Below are positions 23,001-35,343 of a DNA stretch of 64,000 nt, in pieces (the first letter of the stretch is position 1; every line of letters begins with the position of its first letter). The DNA is from Toxotes chatareus. Its lineage: Eukaryota; Chordata; Actinopteri; Toxotidae. Where the stretch lies: assembly GCA_016801885.1 (NCBI GenBank), contig CM028900.1, positions 15,518,972 through 15,582,971 on the forward strand, read 5' to 3'. The translations under genes were made by a program, and so were the position numbers. The notes below the pieces were generated by a model. That model was given only the letters and a program-made list of their open reading frames with translations, searched no databases and was not told the DNA's origin.

Positions 23001-24034
23001 GCATACACAAATGACCAGACATCAAGGACAAATATGACCAAAACGTACTATAAAGTACAGCTTAAAAAATTCAAAAAACTTCAAAAGGCAGCATTGAATT
23101 AATTAGAGGATTAATGTCACACTTATGCTGTATTTTGCTGTATTAGTGGCTGCATACTGCATAATCTACCTTTGGTTGCGGGGTCCATAATTCACTATTT
23201 GAAACAAAAAGGCTTATGAATGTTTGAATGGGTATTTTACGACTGCTGAACTAAAGATGAAGGTTGTTATTCAGAGCACCTACAGGTACAAAATGAGTGA
23301 ATATCTGTAGGCAAACAACAATGGTTCTGTTCTACGACTAATGTTAAAACTTGCTGAGGGACCAGAGCACAGCACAACTCTGCTCTGTGCACCACTCAAA
23401 AGTATGTTTCCCCTCAAGCAACACTGGTGGCTGAAAGCAGACTGGAACATTATTTTTAGCTTGAAATAATTTGATTGCATAAGAGGTGAAAATGTCGCTC
23501 ACTTGCCAATATGTAAAATAATAAGAGCCATAGACAACAAATATCAAGCGAGTGCTTCATATAATTAGTTTAAGGCATCTTAATATTTCAGTTTGTGTAT
23601 GGAATTGGTATAGAGACACTCAGATAGCTACATACAGACACTTGTCTTATGGTTTTCCTGAGTTGCGTCCAAAAAGTCTTTCTTTCTTTTACCTCTAATT
23701 CTGCCAGAATTCTGCCTGTAAATATGAAGAGGCAAAGAGAAAGCTATTTGATTTGAATAATTGTCTTCAGCCTGTATAAGCGTACTGAAACTCCTCTTGT
23801 CAGTACCACTGTATCTTGTCCAAAGTAATCAGCTAATGCATTGACACAAAGTTCAACAGTGAGCGTAGGGCCTGTATTATAGGAAGATGACTCGTCGCAA
23901 AACACAATAATAATCAATATTTTCATTAATTCACTGGGGCAAACCATTCATGCAAAAACATTTATCAAAACATCAAAACATCCTTTTCTGGTTTCCATTT
24001 GCAACATAAAAACATGTATATCTAACAACTAAGT

Positions 24035-24440
24035 TGAAGGAATGATTCAACATTACTGGAAATATGTGTTTTTGCCATTGCAGAGAATTAGACGAGAAGG
24101 TCGATATCACTCTTATGTTTGTCCGTTAAGCATGAGGCTCGGGTCAGCAGCTGATCAGCTGTGGACGCAGAGGGAAACAGCTCAGCCTGAGTCTGGATAA
24201 AATTACTAAAAAAATCTGTCTGCCAGTAGTTCTAAATCTTTCCACACTTTTATTATAAAGCAAACTTTTGAGGTGTTGGTGGTCAAATTGTTCTCAACTT
24301 TGGACAAAACCAAGCTAATTGTTTCCCCTTGGTTTCAGTTTTTATGCTAAGCTAAACCTGACATCTGCTGGTTCCAGCTTCATACTCAATCGACAGATGT
24401 GACAGTGGTATCAATCTTCTCATCTAATACTTGGCAAGAA

Positions 24441-24445
<5 letters not shown>
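24035..24445 (+). repeat. Inverted-repeat element, copy 2
   Basis: The left end reads TTACTGGAAATATGTGTTTT and GAATTAGACGAGAAGGTCGA. The right end, read on the other strand, is CTTGCCAAGTATTAGATGAG and then TTAGCTTAGCATAAAAACTG. The two ends are imperfect inverted copies, as in the copies near 19.5 kb and 29.4 kb. An (AT)n tract starts exactly at its right edge. Confidence 0.6.
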
Positions 24446-24536
<91 letters not shown>

Positions 24537-24548
24537 TATAATATATAA
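24444..24548 (+). repeat. (AT)n microsatellite
   Basis: About 100 bases of almost pure AT repeat, with small TAATA interruptions at the right end. It starts where the inverted-repeat element ends. Confidence 0.9.
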
Positions 24549-27422
24549 GTATTCCTTTGAAATAACGCTCAGCTTTCTCAGGTCTATTTCTAAATGCAGA
24601 ATTAAAACTATTGGAAAGGGCATTTTCCTAGTAAAGTTATCTGAGATCATTCTAAAGACCAGTTTTATTTCAACTTCATCTTCCCACAACCAGTGGGAAA
24701 CTGTGGTTTTCTTGAACAATGTCTTGCTCTCCAACTCTACCACCCTTTACTGGAACTATTGTCTGTCTCCCTCTCCTGCTCTTGTGATTCCATCATTATA
24801 TGTGCCAGTATAAATATAGACGTGTCTATATGCATGTAATAACCCTAATTTGTACTTTACATAAGACAAGTCTCTGCCATGAGCATGAAATAACCAGTGT
24901 ACTTCCACCTCTGCCAAGTCCTGTTCAAGAGGTGCGGACAGTACCTCAGTAATATTATATTCAATCATATATAATACACCCTTATAAGCAGAGTTGTGCT
25001 GATGATGTCTGCTGCTTTTCCAAAGGATCAAAGCTGAGTGAGTCAGCAGCAGCACAAGCCTTTTCTTTACCCTATAACAAAAAGTGACTTATGCTCTTAT
25101 GTCCCACCAAATAAAAGGGGAAGTGGGAGTTTTGGAGGTGAGAAGCATGAAAAAGATGCTTGCACACCTGGGATGATAATATACTTACATAAAACATGCA
25201 GCACTAGGCTGATAATAAGACTGAATTGCAATTTTATTTCATTCATTCAATCTCTAACGCTGTTTCCATCACTGAACAAACTGGAGATGTGGGTGATCCA
25301 ATGACTTTTTCTCTTATGTGTATTTTTGACCATTTCTGAATGAATAGCTATACTATTCATGGAACAAATGCGGCAATATGAGGATGTTATTAGATATTTC
25401 CCTGTTATCAATAACTAAATTCACTCAGTCCATTCTGGTTATTATATTTTACAGAGAACAGAAAGGGCAGAGGGGAAGGACTTACAGTAATGGTCGCCTG
25501 TAGCTAAGAGAGCCAAATCCTCAGAGCTTTGAAACAATGTTTAGAAAAGTAGAAGATACAAATATATTTTGCGCCTCGGCTAAACAGTGGTTGAGGGTCA
25601 CAAGTGAGTCACGCATCAGACAAGGACCTTGGAAAGGCCTGTATGTTTTCTGTAAATGTGCAGGTTGGTTTACACACAGCACCTTACACAAGGTGACAAC
25701 TCACCTCAGGCAGAAGTCGCATCTCTGCACCTCGTTATGATATCTTATGGCACTCAATGGTGCTGTCAACACTATCTTTTTTAAAAATCCCTTTCGGCCC
25801 TCTGAGGAGGAAAAGTTTCTTCATGTAAATAATTTCTATAGGACCGGAAACATATGTGGCATGACAAAGCAGTATAAATTAATCACCCAGTGATTACTGT
25901 ATAGCAAAAAAGCTGATAAAAAATCTGTATAAAAAGGATGCTTTAAAGCTCACTGTGGGATGGTCCACACTGCCCTGCAGTTAAATCCATGTAACTTCAA
26001 TTATGTATGGTCAAGAGTTTCCAATAAAAATGCAAATGAAATGCTTTGAAGCGAAATGACTCATAATGAGCAAGAAACATTTTTTGTGGATGCCTTGAAC
26101 TGTGGTGACACAGAGGCAGACAGCAGACAGAAACCAGATGCAGGTCTGGTGAAGCTCTGGAGCCATGGCCAGTCTCTGGCAGCCACACTCACCACTTTGT
26201 CCAGTATGTTATTATGGCTTTTGCAAAGCATCATGGATCTAAATTACGCACAAGGCACAACCATGACATTACCATATTGTCATATACTACTTGTATTACT
26301 TGTCCATTAGAGACGATACATTACAGTTTCATGTGATTTAAGACATGGAAAATAATGAAGAATAAATCTGCTGGCAGAACGTTTGTTACACAAAGAAGTA
26401 AAACCTTTGACAGGAAATGGGAAGTTTGCAATGGGAAAATTCTCTGGATAAAACAAACCTCTTGTTATTTAACTTTTCAATTGCTGTGACCCTCAGTAAA
26501 CTCCTGTATATTGTGCTCTTGTATAGCAGGTGTTTTGGTAATAATGCAACCTTCACCAGAATGACTCATTCACAGTTATTTCTATTCTTTCCTCCCTATT
26601 GTAAGAAATAGCCTTCACTTTTTTTTTTATCCCACATCAACAGACAGAAAACCATAACCTACCATTACACAATAACTGCGTATCACTCAGCTACAGTCTA
26701 TCTGTGTTAAATTAAAGCCAACAAGAGCTATTTTCCATCTGGTCAAGCATATTGTTATCTTTTTTCCATGTTTCCCATATTGAAAATAAAAAACTTTCTT
26801 GTGAAGAGGTGTTAAATATTTCATTTACAATTAACCCTTTTCTACTCCTATAAATTCTTCTACCTTTTACCACCATGAAAATAATGCTATTTAACAAATT
26901 TCACATTCCCAGATACCAGAAAAAAGATGTTGAGCTATCTCCACTGACCACATTTGAAAAGTGATTAAATATTTGTATCAGCATACATAATTAAGTTGCA
27001 CTTAAAACTTAAAACACAGTCTGTAACCAAACCAAAGGAAAATGAGCAAAGTCAATAAATATTTGATCAAATGAAATTAACAGCAGGGAGACTAATTTAT
27101 AAGTGACCAATCATTAGGCCTGTGAATTTACTTACCTAACTTTAATCACCACTAACACAGTGATATCAGGTTATTATACTCATCTAAACCAAACAAAAAA
27201 TATGTGTCTATTGTCAAATAATCCTATGTTGGTGTTAAAACATAATTTAACATTACACCTGTACGGTTCCATAGTTGATATTAATTACATTAGATTTTAG
27301 ACTGTTTTAAGCCACTCAAGATGTGTCTTTACCACAAACCTATGGCTAAGTGTACACATCCAACGTGATGTTACAGAAGGTTTGATGCATCTGCACAAAT
27401 AGATAATGATGTAACTATGAGA

Positions 27423-27423
<1 letters not shown>

Positions 27424-27485
<62 letters not shown>
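27424..27485 (+). repeat. (CA)n microsatellite
   Basis: About 30 CA units. A second, shorter (GT)n tract lies at 27662-27688. Confidence 0.9.
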
Positions 27486-27486
<1 letters not shown>

Positions 27487-28155
27487 CAGAGTGTATGAGA
27501 TTTTTCTCCTTCTCCAGTGTGAAGGTCTTTTCTGCTCATTTCTTATGCAAACCTGTACCTCTCTCTCTCACACAGGATGAAAGTGCTTTGTTCTGTCTCC
27601 TGGGACCATACATCCAGCAGCCACCTGGCAAGCCATACTTAATGCAGTCTGCAGGGGGTAATGTGTGTGTGTGTGTGTGTGTGTGTGTTTCAAGTGACAG
27701 AGCTTTTTTAGTGCTTTGAAAATTCAAGGAACTCATATTTGCCATGTGACTGGGTCTATGTGAGGAGTTAATATATATGTACTCATTTCAAGGGGAAAAG
27801 TTAGAAGCTTAGGATTATTCAGTAATATGGTAAAACGGGATCCTAGAAGGTTTGACTCTGAATCATATGGTTATGTAAAGCTTTAATTTTTAATGAGTGT
27901 GTGCTCTGCAAGCTAAGGCCTTTACCTCTGCCTGCATGATGCTGCAATATGACTGTCACAGAACGTACTATCAAGGCAGCCTCCCCACCTCTGATGTGCA
28001 GGCCTGGACTAAAATTTTAACTAACTAACTCGGAGCATTCTCCGAGTTGGGTCTATTTTTATTTAATATAGGCTGTTTGTTTTAAATAATTTTTCATTTA
28101 CATGTTTTACAGTTGTACATTTTCAAATGGAGAAGGAAACCCTGTCTGCCATCTC

Positions 28156-28283
28156 ACATGTGGCTTTGACTTACAACTGAACATTAAGCCCATTTCATAG
28201 AAAATACCAAGATATAGAACATGTGTCGCCACTCAGCCTACAAACTCTGAGATTTGATTTTTGGTCCATATCATCCAGCCCTA
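28156..28283 (+). mobile_element. Decayed end of the GGGCTGGGCGATAT hAT family
   Basis: The order GGCTTTGACT, GAACATT and finally TTTTTGGTCCATATCATCCA-GCCCTAA parallels the right end of the intact element at 34460-34591 (TTTTGGTCCATATCGCCCAG-CCCTA). The left part of the element and a target duplication are not found, so this is a solo remnant. Confidence 0.5.
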
Positions 28284-29289
28284 ATGCTCAATACTTTTCA
28301 GCCAGAGAGAACATTAAGGTGCTCTTGAGGATGAAAAAAAAAGGTAATGGCAGGAAAGGATATCTTGAGTCACCTCAGAGCAAGGAGATGAGATTTTCCC
28401 ACAAGTAATTACTGCATGAGTGGGACTTGAGGTTCAACAGACAGTAATCCACCCATTTATTTCAAATCTCCTTCTCCTGTCCGTGTGGCAGCTTACAAAA
28501 AAGCAATAGTATATGTAATTGATACCTAAAATGAAAAATCTGGGCTATTCAATAGTATTTTCTCAGTTAAGCAGTACAAAGTGATTATTCTTCTCTATCA
28601 GCCTCTCATTTATCATTCATCCGCTCATTAACCTGCTCTCACTAAGAATTACTGTTTGCTGTGATCTACGATGTGTGTGTGTCTGTCTGGGAAGTTTATG
28701 TGCAAAATGCAAATGCAATAGAGTTCAGAGAGAATAGTTAATTCCTGATATTTTAGTATTACTGTTTGTATGGCACTGGTCACACAGACGTTTCAAAATC
28801 CCAGTTTCAAAACGATTTGCCACCTCATTCACACCAGTTGGCATTTTTGGCTGAAAAGTGTTGAAGGTTGTCAGAACACACTCCTCCAGTGCTACAGTTT
28901 ATGGTTTCTGTCTGAAATCCTGTGTAATTAATGAAATAAATGAAATAACTGTTATCTAAGCTGATCGTAAGTATGAACTGCTGTGTCTCTTTATGTTAAG
29001 GCAAACCCCACTCAGGCTTAGTAGTACTATTCAGCTTTAGTTTCATTAATTTAGTCCACCACTCTTGGACAATACAATTCAACAAGGGAACGTAGCAATA
29101 ATTTCCATCCATTAACGATTAATTAATTCGAAATACATTTTCTAATCCGCATTTTTTTTTTTTTTTTTATAATTTGGTTTAATCGGTTATTATCCGTCAG
29201 TCTTAAAGAGGCAGGAGTGGAATGAGATTATTAAGAGGAAAAGAAAGTGGAGGTAAAAAAAGCTCTCAAATTATTCTCGCCTCTGTAAG

Positions 29290-29592
29290 TTTGTTACAGA
29301 AAAAATGCTTATTTGCCTTCTTGCTGAAAGTTGGATGAGAAGACCATTTCTGTCTGCTAAATATGATGCTAGAACTGAGGACACTTAGCATAGCTTAGCA
29401 ATTGTCATTTTTCCATTAATGTGAACCACATTAACAAATTAAACAAATAAAAAAAAAAATCTAAGTACAAAAATGTGTAACCTTTGGACAGGTTCAGATG
29501 AGTTGTTTCCCCCCTGCTTCTAGTCTTTACGCTAAGCTAACCGTCTCCTGGAGTGATCCTGATGGTCTCATCTACCTCTCAGCAAGAGAGTA
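29290..29592 (+). repeat. Inverted-repeat element, copy 3
   Basis: The left end has TTATTTGCCTTCTTGCTGAA and TTGGATGAGAAGA; the right end has TTTACGCTAAGCTAACCG and TCTCATCTACCTCTCAGCAA. These pair as inverted repeats and match the other two copies. The central part is shorter and AT-rich, with a run of A. Confidence 0.58.
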
Positions 29593-30536
29593 CAGTTATT
29601 ATTAAGTTTTAATAAATTCTACTGAGATTAAGGACACTATGTTTTTAGCGTTTTTTATATTACACTTAAGACGGCCCAAGGACAAAATCAGTGCAGGTTA
29701 TGAGCTTCAGCCCAATCAGTTCATTGTACCTGAGTTTATTTATCACAGCTGTCAACCACAGTGTCATTTTTAGTGGTTTTAAGTAAAGTAAATCTTAGTG
29801 AGATCAAGGTTAAATGACACTGACTGGAGCAGACTGGATTTGTAACTACAGTCCCATTTCAACTCTCCCTAGTCCAGTCCTCATGGGGACAGCACTCTAA
29901 CATCTCAACAACTGATCCATAACCACACCCTTTATCTGCAAACAGCAAATGGTACAAATCGAGGCAGAGTATTGTGGGTATGTACATATGTACTTTGTTC
30001 CTAAACAGATCTGATCAGAAATTATCAGGATGCTTTTAGTTCACCCAGTGCCAGACAGTCTACAAGAAGCTAAGCTCTTTTGTGCCCTATCTGTCAGCAT
30101 AAAATAAAGGACAGAAAAAGCTCTTCTATGACTTTCATGCATAAAATGTTGCTTTCTGGTTTTTGAAAATGGCAAACGTTGCATCCCATATTATTTTGAA
30201 AGTATTGTTTCTGATGGCCATGCCTGTAAAGCTCTTGATTGAGGTAAAGATTCATCTGCAAATACTGTATATGTAGGAGCGCCTTGACAACAAAAGAGAA
30301 AGAGAGAAAGACAAAAAGAGAGCAAAGACACTGAGTGGCAGTCGGGTAACTGGGTGAGATGAAAATGAAACAAGAGACAAAGGGATGAAAACAGATGCAG
30401 AGGAGAGGTGGTCAAGCAGGGGGAGAGAGAGAGAGAGAGGGAAAGAAAGGAAATAAAAGAGACTAGCCTGAGGAGTGGGGGGAGTCTGGGCCATTACATC
30501 ACTGCTGCAGTGGCTGACAATATGAACTTTTTACTT

Positions 30537-30558
30537 TCTCTCCCTCTCTCTCTCTCTT

Positions 30559-30595
<37 letters not shown>

Positions 30596-30597
30596 GT
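30537..30597 (+). repeat. (CT)n microsatellite
   Basis: CT repeats with a few TTTC interruptions, preceded by a GA-rich stretch at 30420-30440. Confidence 0.85.
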
Positions 30598-32828
30598 CTA
30601 TCGTAAGTGCCATTGAACGACATTTTGTTAAGACTCAAACAAGACTCTCTTTTGCTTTAATTCTGAGGTTGTTAATCAGAAACTATATACAAGCAATATT
30701 TTAAAAATATAATCTAACATTCTAACCACATAGTGAATGGAAGTCACATGGTATGAAACCTAAGTGACATACGGTAAGAAACATAAGTCATGCGGTGCGA
30801 AACATAAGGCCTCATTCAACAAAACATACCATTATTGTTCCACAAATTCCCCTTATTATCATAGGAATCCTGTAAAATATTATTCTGATATTACAAATTA
30901 CATAGAGGGAAGCAAAGTAAATCTGTGCCCTCATAGAAACACTAAAAGAATGTTCCATAAGGTTTGAAATGATACTGCTTACATCTTTGAGACAGATGAG
31001 ACATTAATAGCATTAATAACAAATTGAGCCCCACCTTCCACTTTTATCTCCTTTGCAGATACCATGACTAGTCATTCACTGTTACATACCATCATACCAC
31101 AGCATCATGAAACTAAAGGCCATGGACAGTGCAAATTTTCACTGAGGTTATCTCATTTCATAACTGCCAACTGCCAATACCTTGGCAAATTTTAAGAACC
31201 TGTTTTGCAGTGGCTTCTAATTTGTAATAGGTGTAATAATTAATATGTATAAATGGCTGTGAGAAGTGCCCAGGTCAGGATAGCCTGCCTTTCTGGTTCA
31301 GCTTCCAGCTTGTGTGATGGAGGAGTGAGGAGGAAAGGAGAACGGAGGGCTAAACAAACAGGAGAAGGTCAAATAGACCTGCTGGGAAATGCCACAAACG
31401 TTCTCCCTCACAAAGACAGCATGGGAGAGAGAGACAGAGAGAAGACCTGCTTGTTTTCACATCAGATACTTCAATTGTGTTTGACTGTACACGTTGTTGT
31501 TGAAAACTGACAAACAGCGCCCTGCTAGGCAATACTGAATGCCTGTGTGTGCGTTTAAAAGGGTGCAAAGAGTCAGCAAGTGCAAAAGAGCCAGTGGGAG
31601 TGAGGAGAACCAAAGTATACACAGTGATCAATATTGATTGTTGAGTTATGAATATTTGAGAGACACCTGTATGAAAAACTGCCAGTGAATGCTGTCACTT
31701 GTAGTCAGCCTGGGACCATCTAAAAAGTAAATTGAACATGAGGAAAGGCTCATTGATGTGCTGTCAGTGATGAGGACGCTGCTTAAAGCTGGGGTTTCCG
31801 ACTTTTATTCGACTTTTTATTAATAGAATGAATTAAGCTTGTGTGAGTTTATGACCTGGAGGCAGAGGCCCATGGTTTTATATGGGAGCATTTGATGACA
31901 GCCATAGTCACTCAACTAGTATTCATGAAGATGTATACTCAGCTGATTCACGTTTCATGTCTGATGTTGATGTTTTGCCACTGACTTCAAAGAAAACTTT
32001 GTTCAAAAAGTTCAGATTGTGTCCATCAGGTTCAAAGTATTAAATGCCTAAGGTTAAGTCTGTAAACCTAACATATTCATCATTAGCAAGTTCAGCCAGG
32101 TTGTCCTGCTTTGCCCAAAAGGATGACGAGGCAAAATGCCTGAGGTTGGTGAGTCCATTTTACTCTGGATGGGGTGCTAGACAGTTTGTACTTTACCCTT
32201 TTGATTTGTCACTTCAAACTGGCAGAGAGGTGACCAGACCTGACACCAGAAATTAATTTAAACAGAGTGAATCTACAGTGTCTCAATTAATGGGAATAAC
32301 GTGCCTTTCCACTCTACACCTGAACCAGGTGAAAGTGAAACTGGCCGACAGACTGACTGTTTGGGAGTGTCTAGACATGCCCCCCCCCCACACACACACA
32401 CACACAAAAACACACACAAAACACTAATCTAGTGTGCTGTGTACACATATACTCAATTTAAATTACTGTACTAAAGCAAGATACAAATGTACATTAATCT
32501 ATAAGCTTGAGCTTTTGAATTCTTCATTAAAATATACAAAAAAATGATTTCAGTTACACACACACAAACACACATTCCCCTGCCTGGCAACGTGACAGAG
32601 ACAGAGAGAGAAACAGGTGGGACAAAAGAGAAATGCATCTGTTTTCTATTTTTGTCTTTTTCTGCTACCGTGTTGTTGTTTTTTTTATGCTACTTCTGTC
32701 CTATAGTGAAATTACAATAGTATCTATATGAAAGCAGTACAGTGACGCAGCATCTTTGCAGCAGCACCCAAACGCATATGCAGTGAAAAGAGAGAGAGCG
32801 AAAGAGGCAAAGAAGGGGGTGAGAAAAG

Positions 32829-32863
32829 AGAGAGCGAGAGAGAGAGAGAGAGAGAGAGAGAGG
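32829..32863 (+). repeat. (GA)n microsatellite
   Basis: A GA run interrupted by GC, lying about 20 bases past the donor of the candidate leader exon. It is (CT)n in the transcript. Confidence 0.85.
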
Positions 32864-32882
32864 AAGAGACTCAGAGACTCAC

Positions 32883-32935
32883 CTGGCTAGATGGGATGTT
32901 GTCTGTGGCTCAGAAGAAAGGATAACATCCGAGTC
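32883..32935 (-). other. map2: Candidate 5' non-coding exon of map2
   Basis: A 53-base segment is framed by a strong polypyrimidine tract ending CTCACCCTTTTAG and a strong donor GCCAG|GTGAGT. It has no open frame that leads into map2. The location, about 20 kb upstream of the coding start and on the same strand, fits an internal 5' UTR exon; from memory, mammalian MAP2 has several untranslated leader exons spread over long introns. It holds a complete short upstream frame. A CT-rich microsatellite follows about 15 bases after the donor. That the splice sites belong to map2 is inferred from position and strand only. Confidence 0.48.
32887..32928 (-). promoter_or_regulatory. Upstream open reading frame in candidate map2 leader exon
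   Basis: Within the 53-base leader exon there is an ATG, 12 more codons (MLSFLLSHRQHPI) and a TAG that ends four bases before the donor. The whole small frame is thus contained in one exon. The ATG context (C at -3, T at +4) is weak, so most ribosomes would be expected to pass it. If the exon is used, it could damp map2 translation. Confidence 0.35.
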
Positions 32936-33288
32936 CTAAAAGGGTGAGAGAGGATAAGGGGGAAGAACAGTAGTGAGGGAGAAAAAGGGAGTGTGAGAGA
33001 GAGAGGGAGAGAGAGATTAGATTTGGCTGCCAGTACTTTGGGAGTGCAGTGGCAGGTGGCACCTCAGTTAACACACACACACACACATTCCATCAGTGTA
33101 TCTTAGATGGAAAGGAAGGAGTAGAGGCAGAGCTGATAAAGTAGTGAGAAGTGGCTGAGGTGGGAGACTATGAATGATAGTGGTTTCCAATCAATTGTGG
33201 ACCTAAAGGAAGCCCTGTGCTATCACCCAGCTGGGAATAGCAGAGTACACAGGAGAGAAAGATAAAGTGACAGCAAGACAGCGAGACC

Positions 33289-33289
<1 letters not shown>

Positions 33290-33371
<82 letters not shown>

Positions 33372-33592
33372 TATGGCTAAGTGAGGACATTTTGCCCAGT
33401 ACTCACTTAAAATGGCTGTTTTAGGGTTAAGACTTGGTTTTAGAGTTCAGATGAGAAATGGGTTTAGGTCAGGGCTAGGCATTCAGTTTTGATGGTTAAG
33501 GTTGGTTAATAACAATGCATTATGTCAACGAGTGTCCTCACAACTAATGTAAGACAGCAGTGTGTGTGTGTGTCTGTGTGTGTGCATGTGCT
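33290..33592 (+). repeat. GTGAGGACA-ended dispersed repeat with GT microsatellites
   Basis: A long (GT)n tract (33290-33369) is followed by AAGTGAGGACATTTTGCCCA, several copies of a GGTTAAG/GGTTTAGG-type core, and the inverted end GAGTGTCCTCACAA, then another GT-rich tract. GTGAGGACA and TGTCCTCAC form short terminal inverted repeats. No coding sequence is seen. The architecture is that of a small non-autonomous element commonly seen in teleost DNA. Confidence 0.7.
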
Positions 33593-34073
33593 TCATTTAA
33601 TGCCAACGTTCATTTGACAGCAGCCACAAAGACTCAGCCGTATCTCCGCTTCTCTTCTCCTCCCCTCACACACACAACCATGCAGCTCCATTTATCAGAT
33701 ACACAGTCGAACACAAGAGCTGACACACTCTAACTGGCTTTAGTCCAACACCCACAGTCTGAACATACTGATACATGTAGGCACTGTGGGCCGCTGTGGG
33801 TATCTCAGCAAGGGGGCGATGGGTTCATACTAATGTGAACAACACTGACCCAACAATAGGTGACATAAATTAATGTCAAAACACTTGGCAGGAAACATTT
33901 CCAATAACCAATCCCTTTCTATAATCATTTTGGATAGAAATTTGACTTTTTCCTCATAGCTGGACCTGGATAAACAGTCAGGGGTCACTTATCTATACAT
34001 GATCCCTTATCTATCCAGAAAACCTTTTGCAAACTTCCTTACCTAATCCTGACAGTTATGGTCAGATCCCTAC

Positions 34074-34591
34074 TAGGGCTGGGCGATATATCAATATATT
34101 TTTAAATGGGATATGAAATGAGACCATATCGTATATATCAATATAGTTCAAACTTGCGCTGTAATCCTTGATCCAAGCAAGCTGCTAACCCGGAGCTCTC
34201 AGCACCGCTTCCAGAGCTGAATGGGTGGCTGAGGATGCAGTGCTTCGGTCACATATTACACTTGGCTATTGGTGAGTTCAGTGTTGTAAGCAGTATTCAG
34301 ATATTTTACTTTAAACAAAAACTTATTAAAATGTTAGTTTTTCCTTATTTTCTTTTGTGTGTCTGTCTCCAACTTTGTGTTTTATGCTGCTATTTCGCCC
34401 AGGTCTCTGTTGAAAAACTGATTGTTACATAGAGGTTAAATAAATTAATCGTGACATGTGACATGACATATTTGGCTTTGACTGAACATTTGCTCTCACT
34501 TTGTGATAAAAATATCGGGATATATATCGTAAATCGATATTCAGCCTGAAGATATCGGGATATGACTTTTGGTCCATATCGCCCAGCCCTA
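34074..34591 (+). mobile_element. Non-autonomous hAT element with 8-base duplication
   Basis: The ends TAGGGCTGGGCGATAT and ATATCGCCCAGCCCTA are perfect 16-base inverted repeats. ATCCCTAC flanks both sides (34066-34073 and 34592-34599), the 8-base duplication typical of hAT. Inside, the plus strand near 34210-34270 encodes NGWLRMQCFGHILHLAIG, which resembles the C-F-G-H-x-L-H-L-A stretch of ZBED/hAT transposases and is followed by a donor-like GGTGAG. The rest of the transposase is deleted, so the element would need an active relative to move. Confidence 0.82.
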
Positions 34592-34631
34592 ATCCCTACA
34601 CTTGTGGATGAGACAGGAAGTCCCTCTAACA

Positions 34632-35343
34632 CAGTGGTTCCCAAACTTTCTCTGCTGGGCCCCCTTTGGTACATAAGAAAATTTTCGCGCCCCCCCATTA
34701 AAAATAAAAAAAAAAAAACGTTATTGACGGTGGCAATAACGTCGGTCATAACATCATTCAGCTCGGGACTCAGGTGTTTAGACGCCAGCGCTTCGCGGTG
34801 TATCATGCAGCGCGTCCACTGCACATTGGGGGAGACGCGCTTGACGTGCGCTTGCAGCCCTCCCTGTTTCCCAGCCATAGCCTGCGCCCCGTCTGTGCAG
34901 ATCCCTACACAGTCCTCCCATTCGAGATTGGCCTCTTTCAAGTAAGAATCTATGATTTTAAACAGTTCTTCTGCAATTCCTCCCTCATGTCATCCCCATC
35001 TATGAATCTCACATAAGTTATCAATAAACAGTCTTTGTTACTGTCAGTGGCTTCATCCATCTGCAGAGAAAAGCGGCTGTCACGCACCTTATCATTAAGC
35101 TGCTCCTCTATGTCCTTTGACATATAGATGCGCCTGCCGATGGTGTTGTTTGACAGAGGATGTAATTGTTTTGGAAGCACATTTGGAGATGCTTCATCCT
35201 CTGCTTTTCTTTTGCGTGACAGTCCCGTCAAAAACTTCTCCATGTTTTGCTAGCAATATCATTTATTGATTAATTCATTCAGTCTTTTCGCGCCCCGCGC
35301 CCCCCCTGCTATGGCACTGCGCCCCCCAGTTTGGGAACCACTG
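34632..35343 (-). mobile_element. Internally deleted hAT element with transposase fragment
   Basis: CAGTGGTTCCCAAACT is inverted perfectly at the two ends. CTCTAACA is duplicated at 34624-34631 and 35344-35351. On the minus strand a ZBED/SCAND3-type hAT transposase starts MEKFLTGLSRKRKAEDEA at 35243 and includes SRFSLQMDEATDSNKDCLL. It shifts frame near 34960 and continues with WEDCVGICTDGAQAMAGKQG, CMIHREALASKHLSPEL and DVIATVN before ending abruptly. The C-terminal catalytic and dimerisation parts are absent. It is 712 bases long. Confidence 0.85.

Larger units (their letters stand above)
12640..32882 (-). other. map2 leader intron B (about 20 kb)
   Basis: It contains the Tc1 remnant, three copies of the inverted-repeat family, the SINE, the hAT remnant at 28.2 kb and several microsatellites. 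No coding exon is supported on either strand. Confidence 0.5.
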
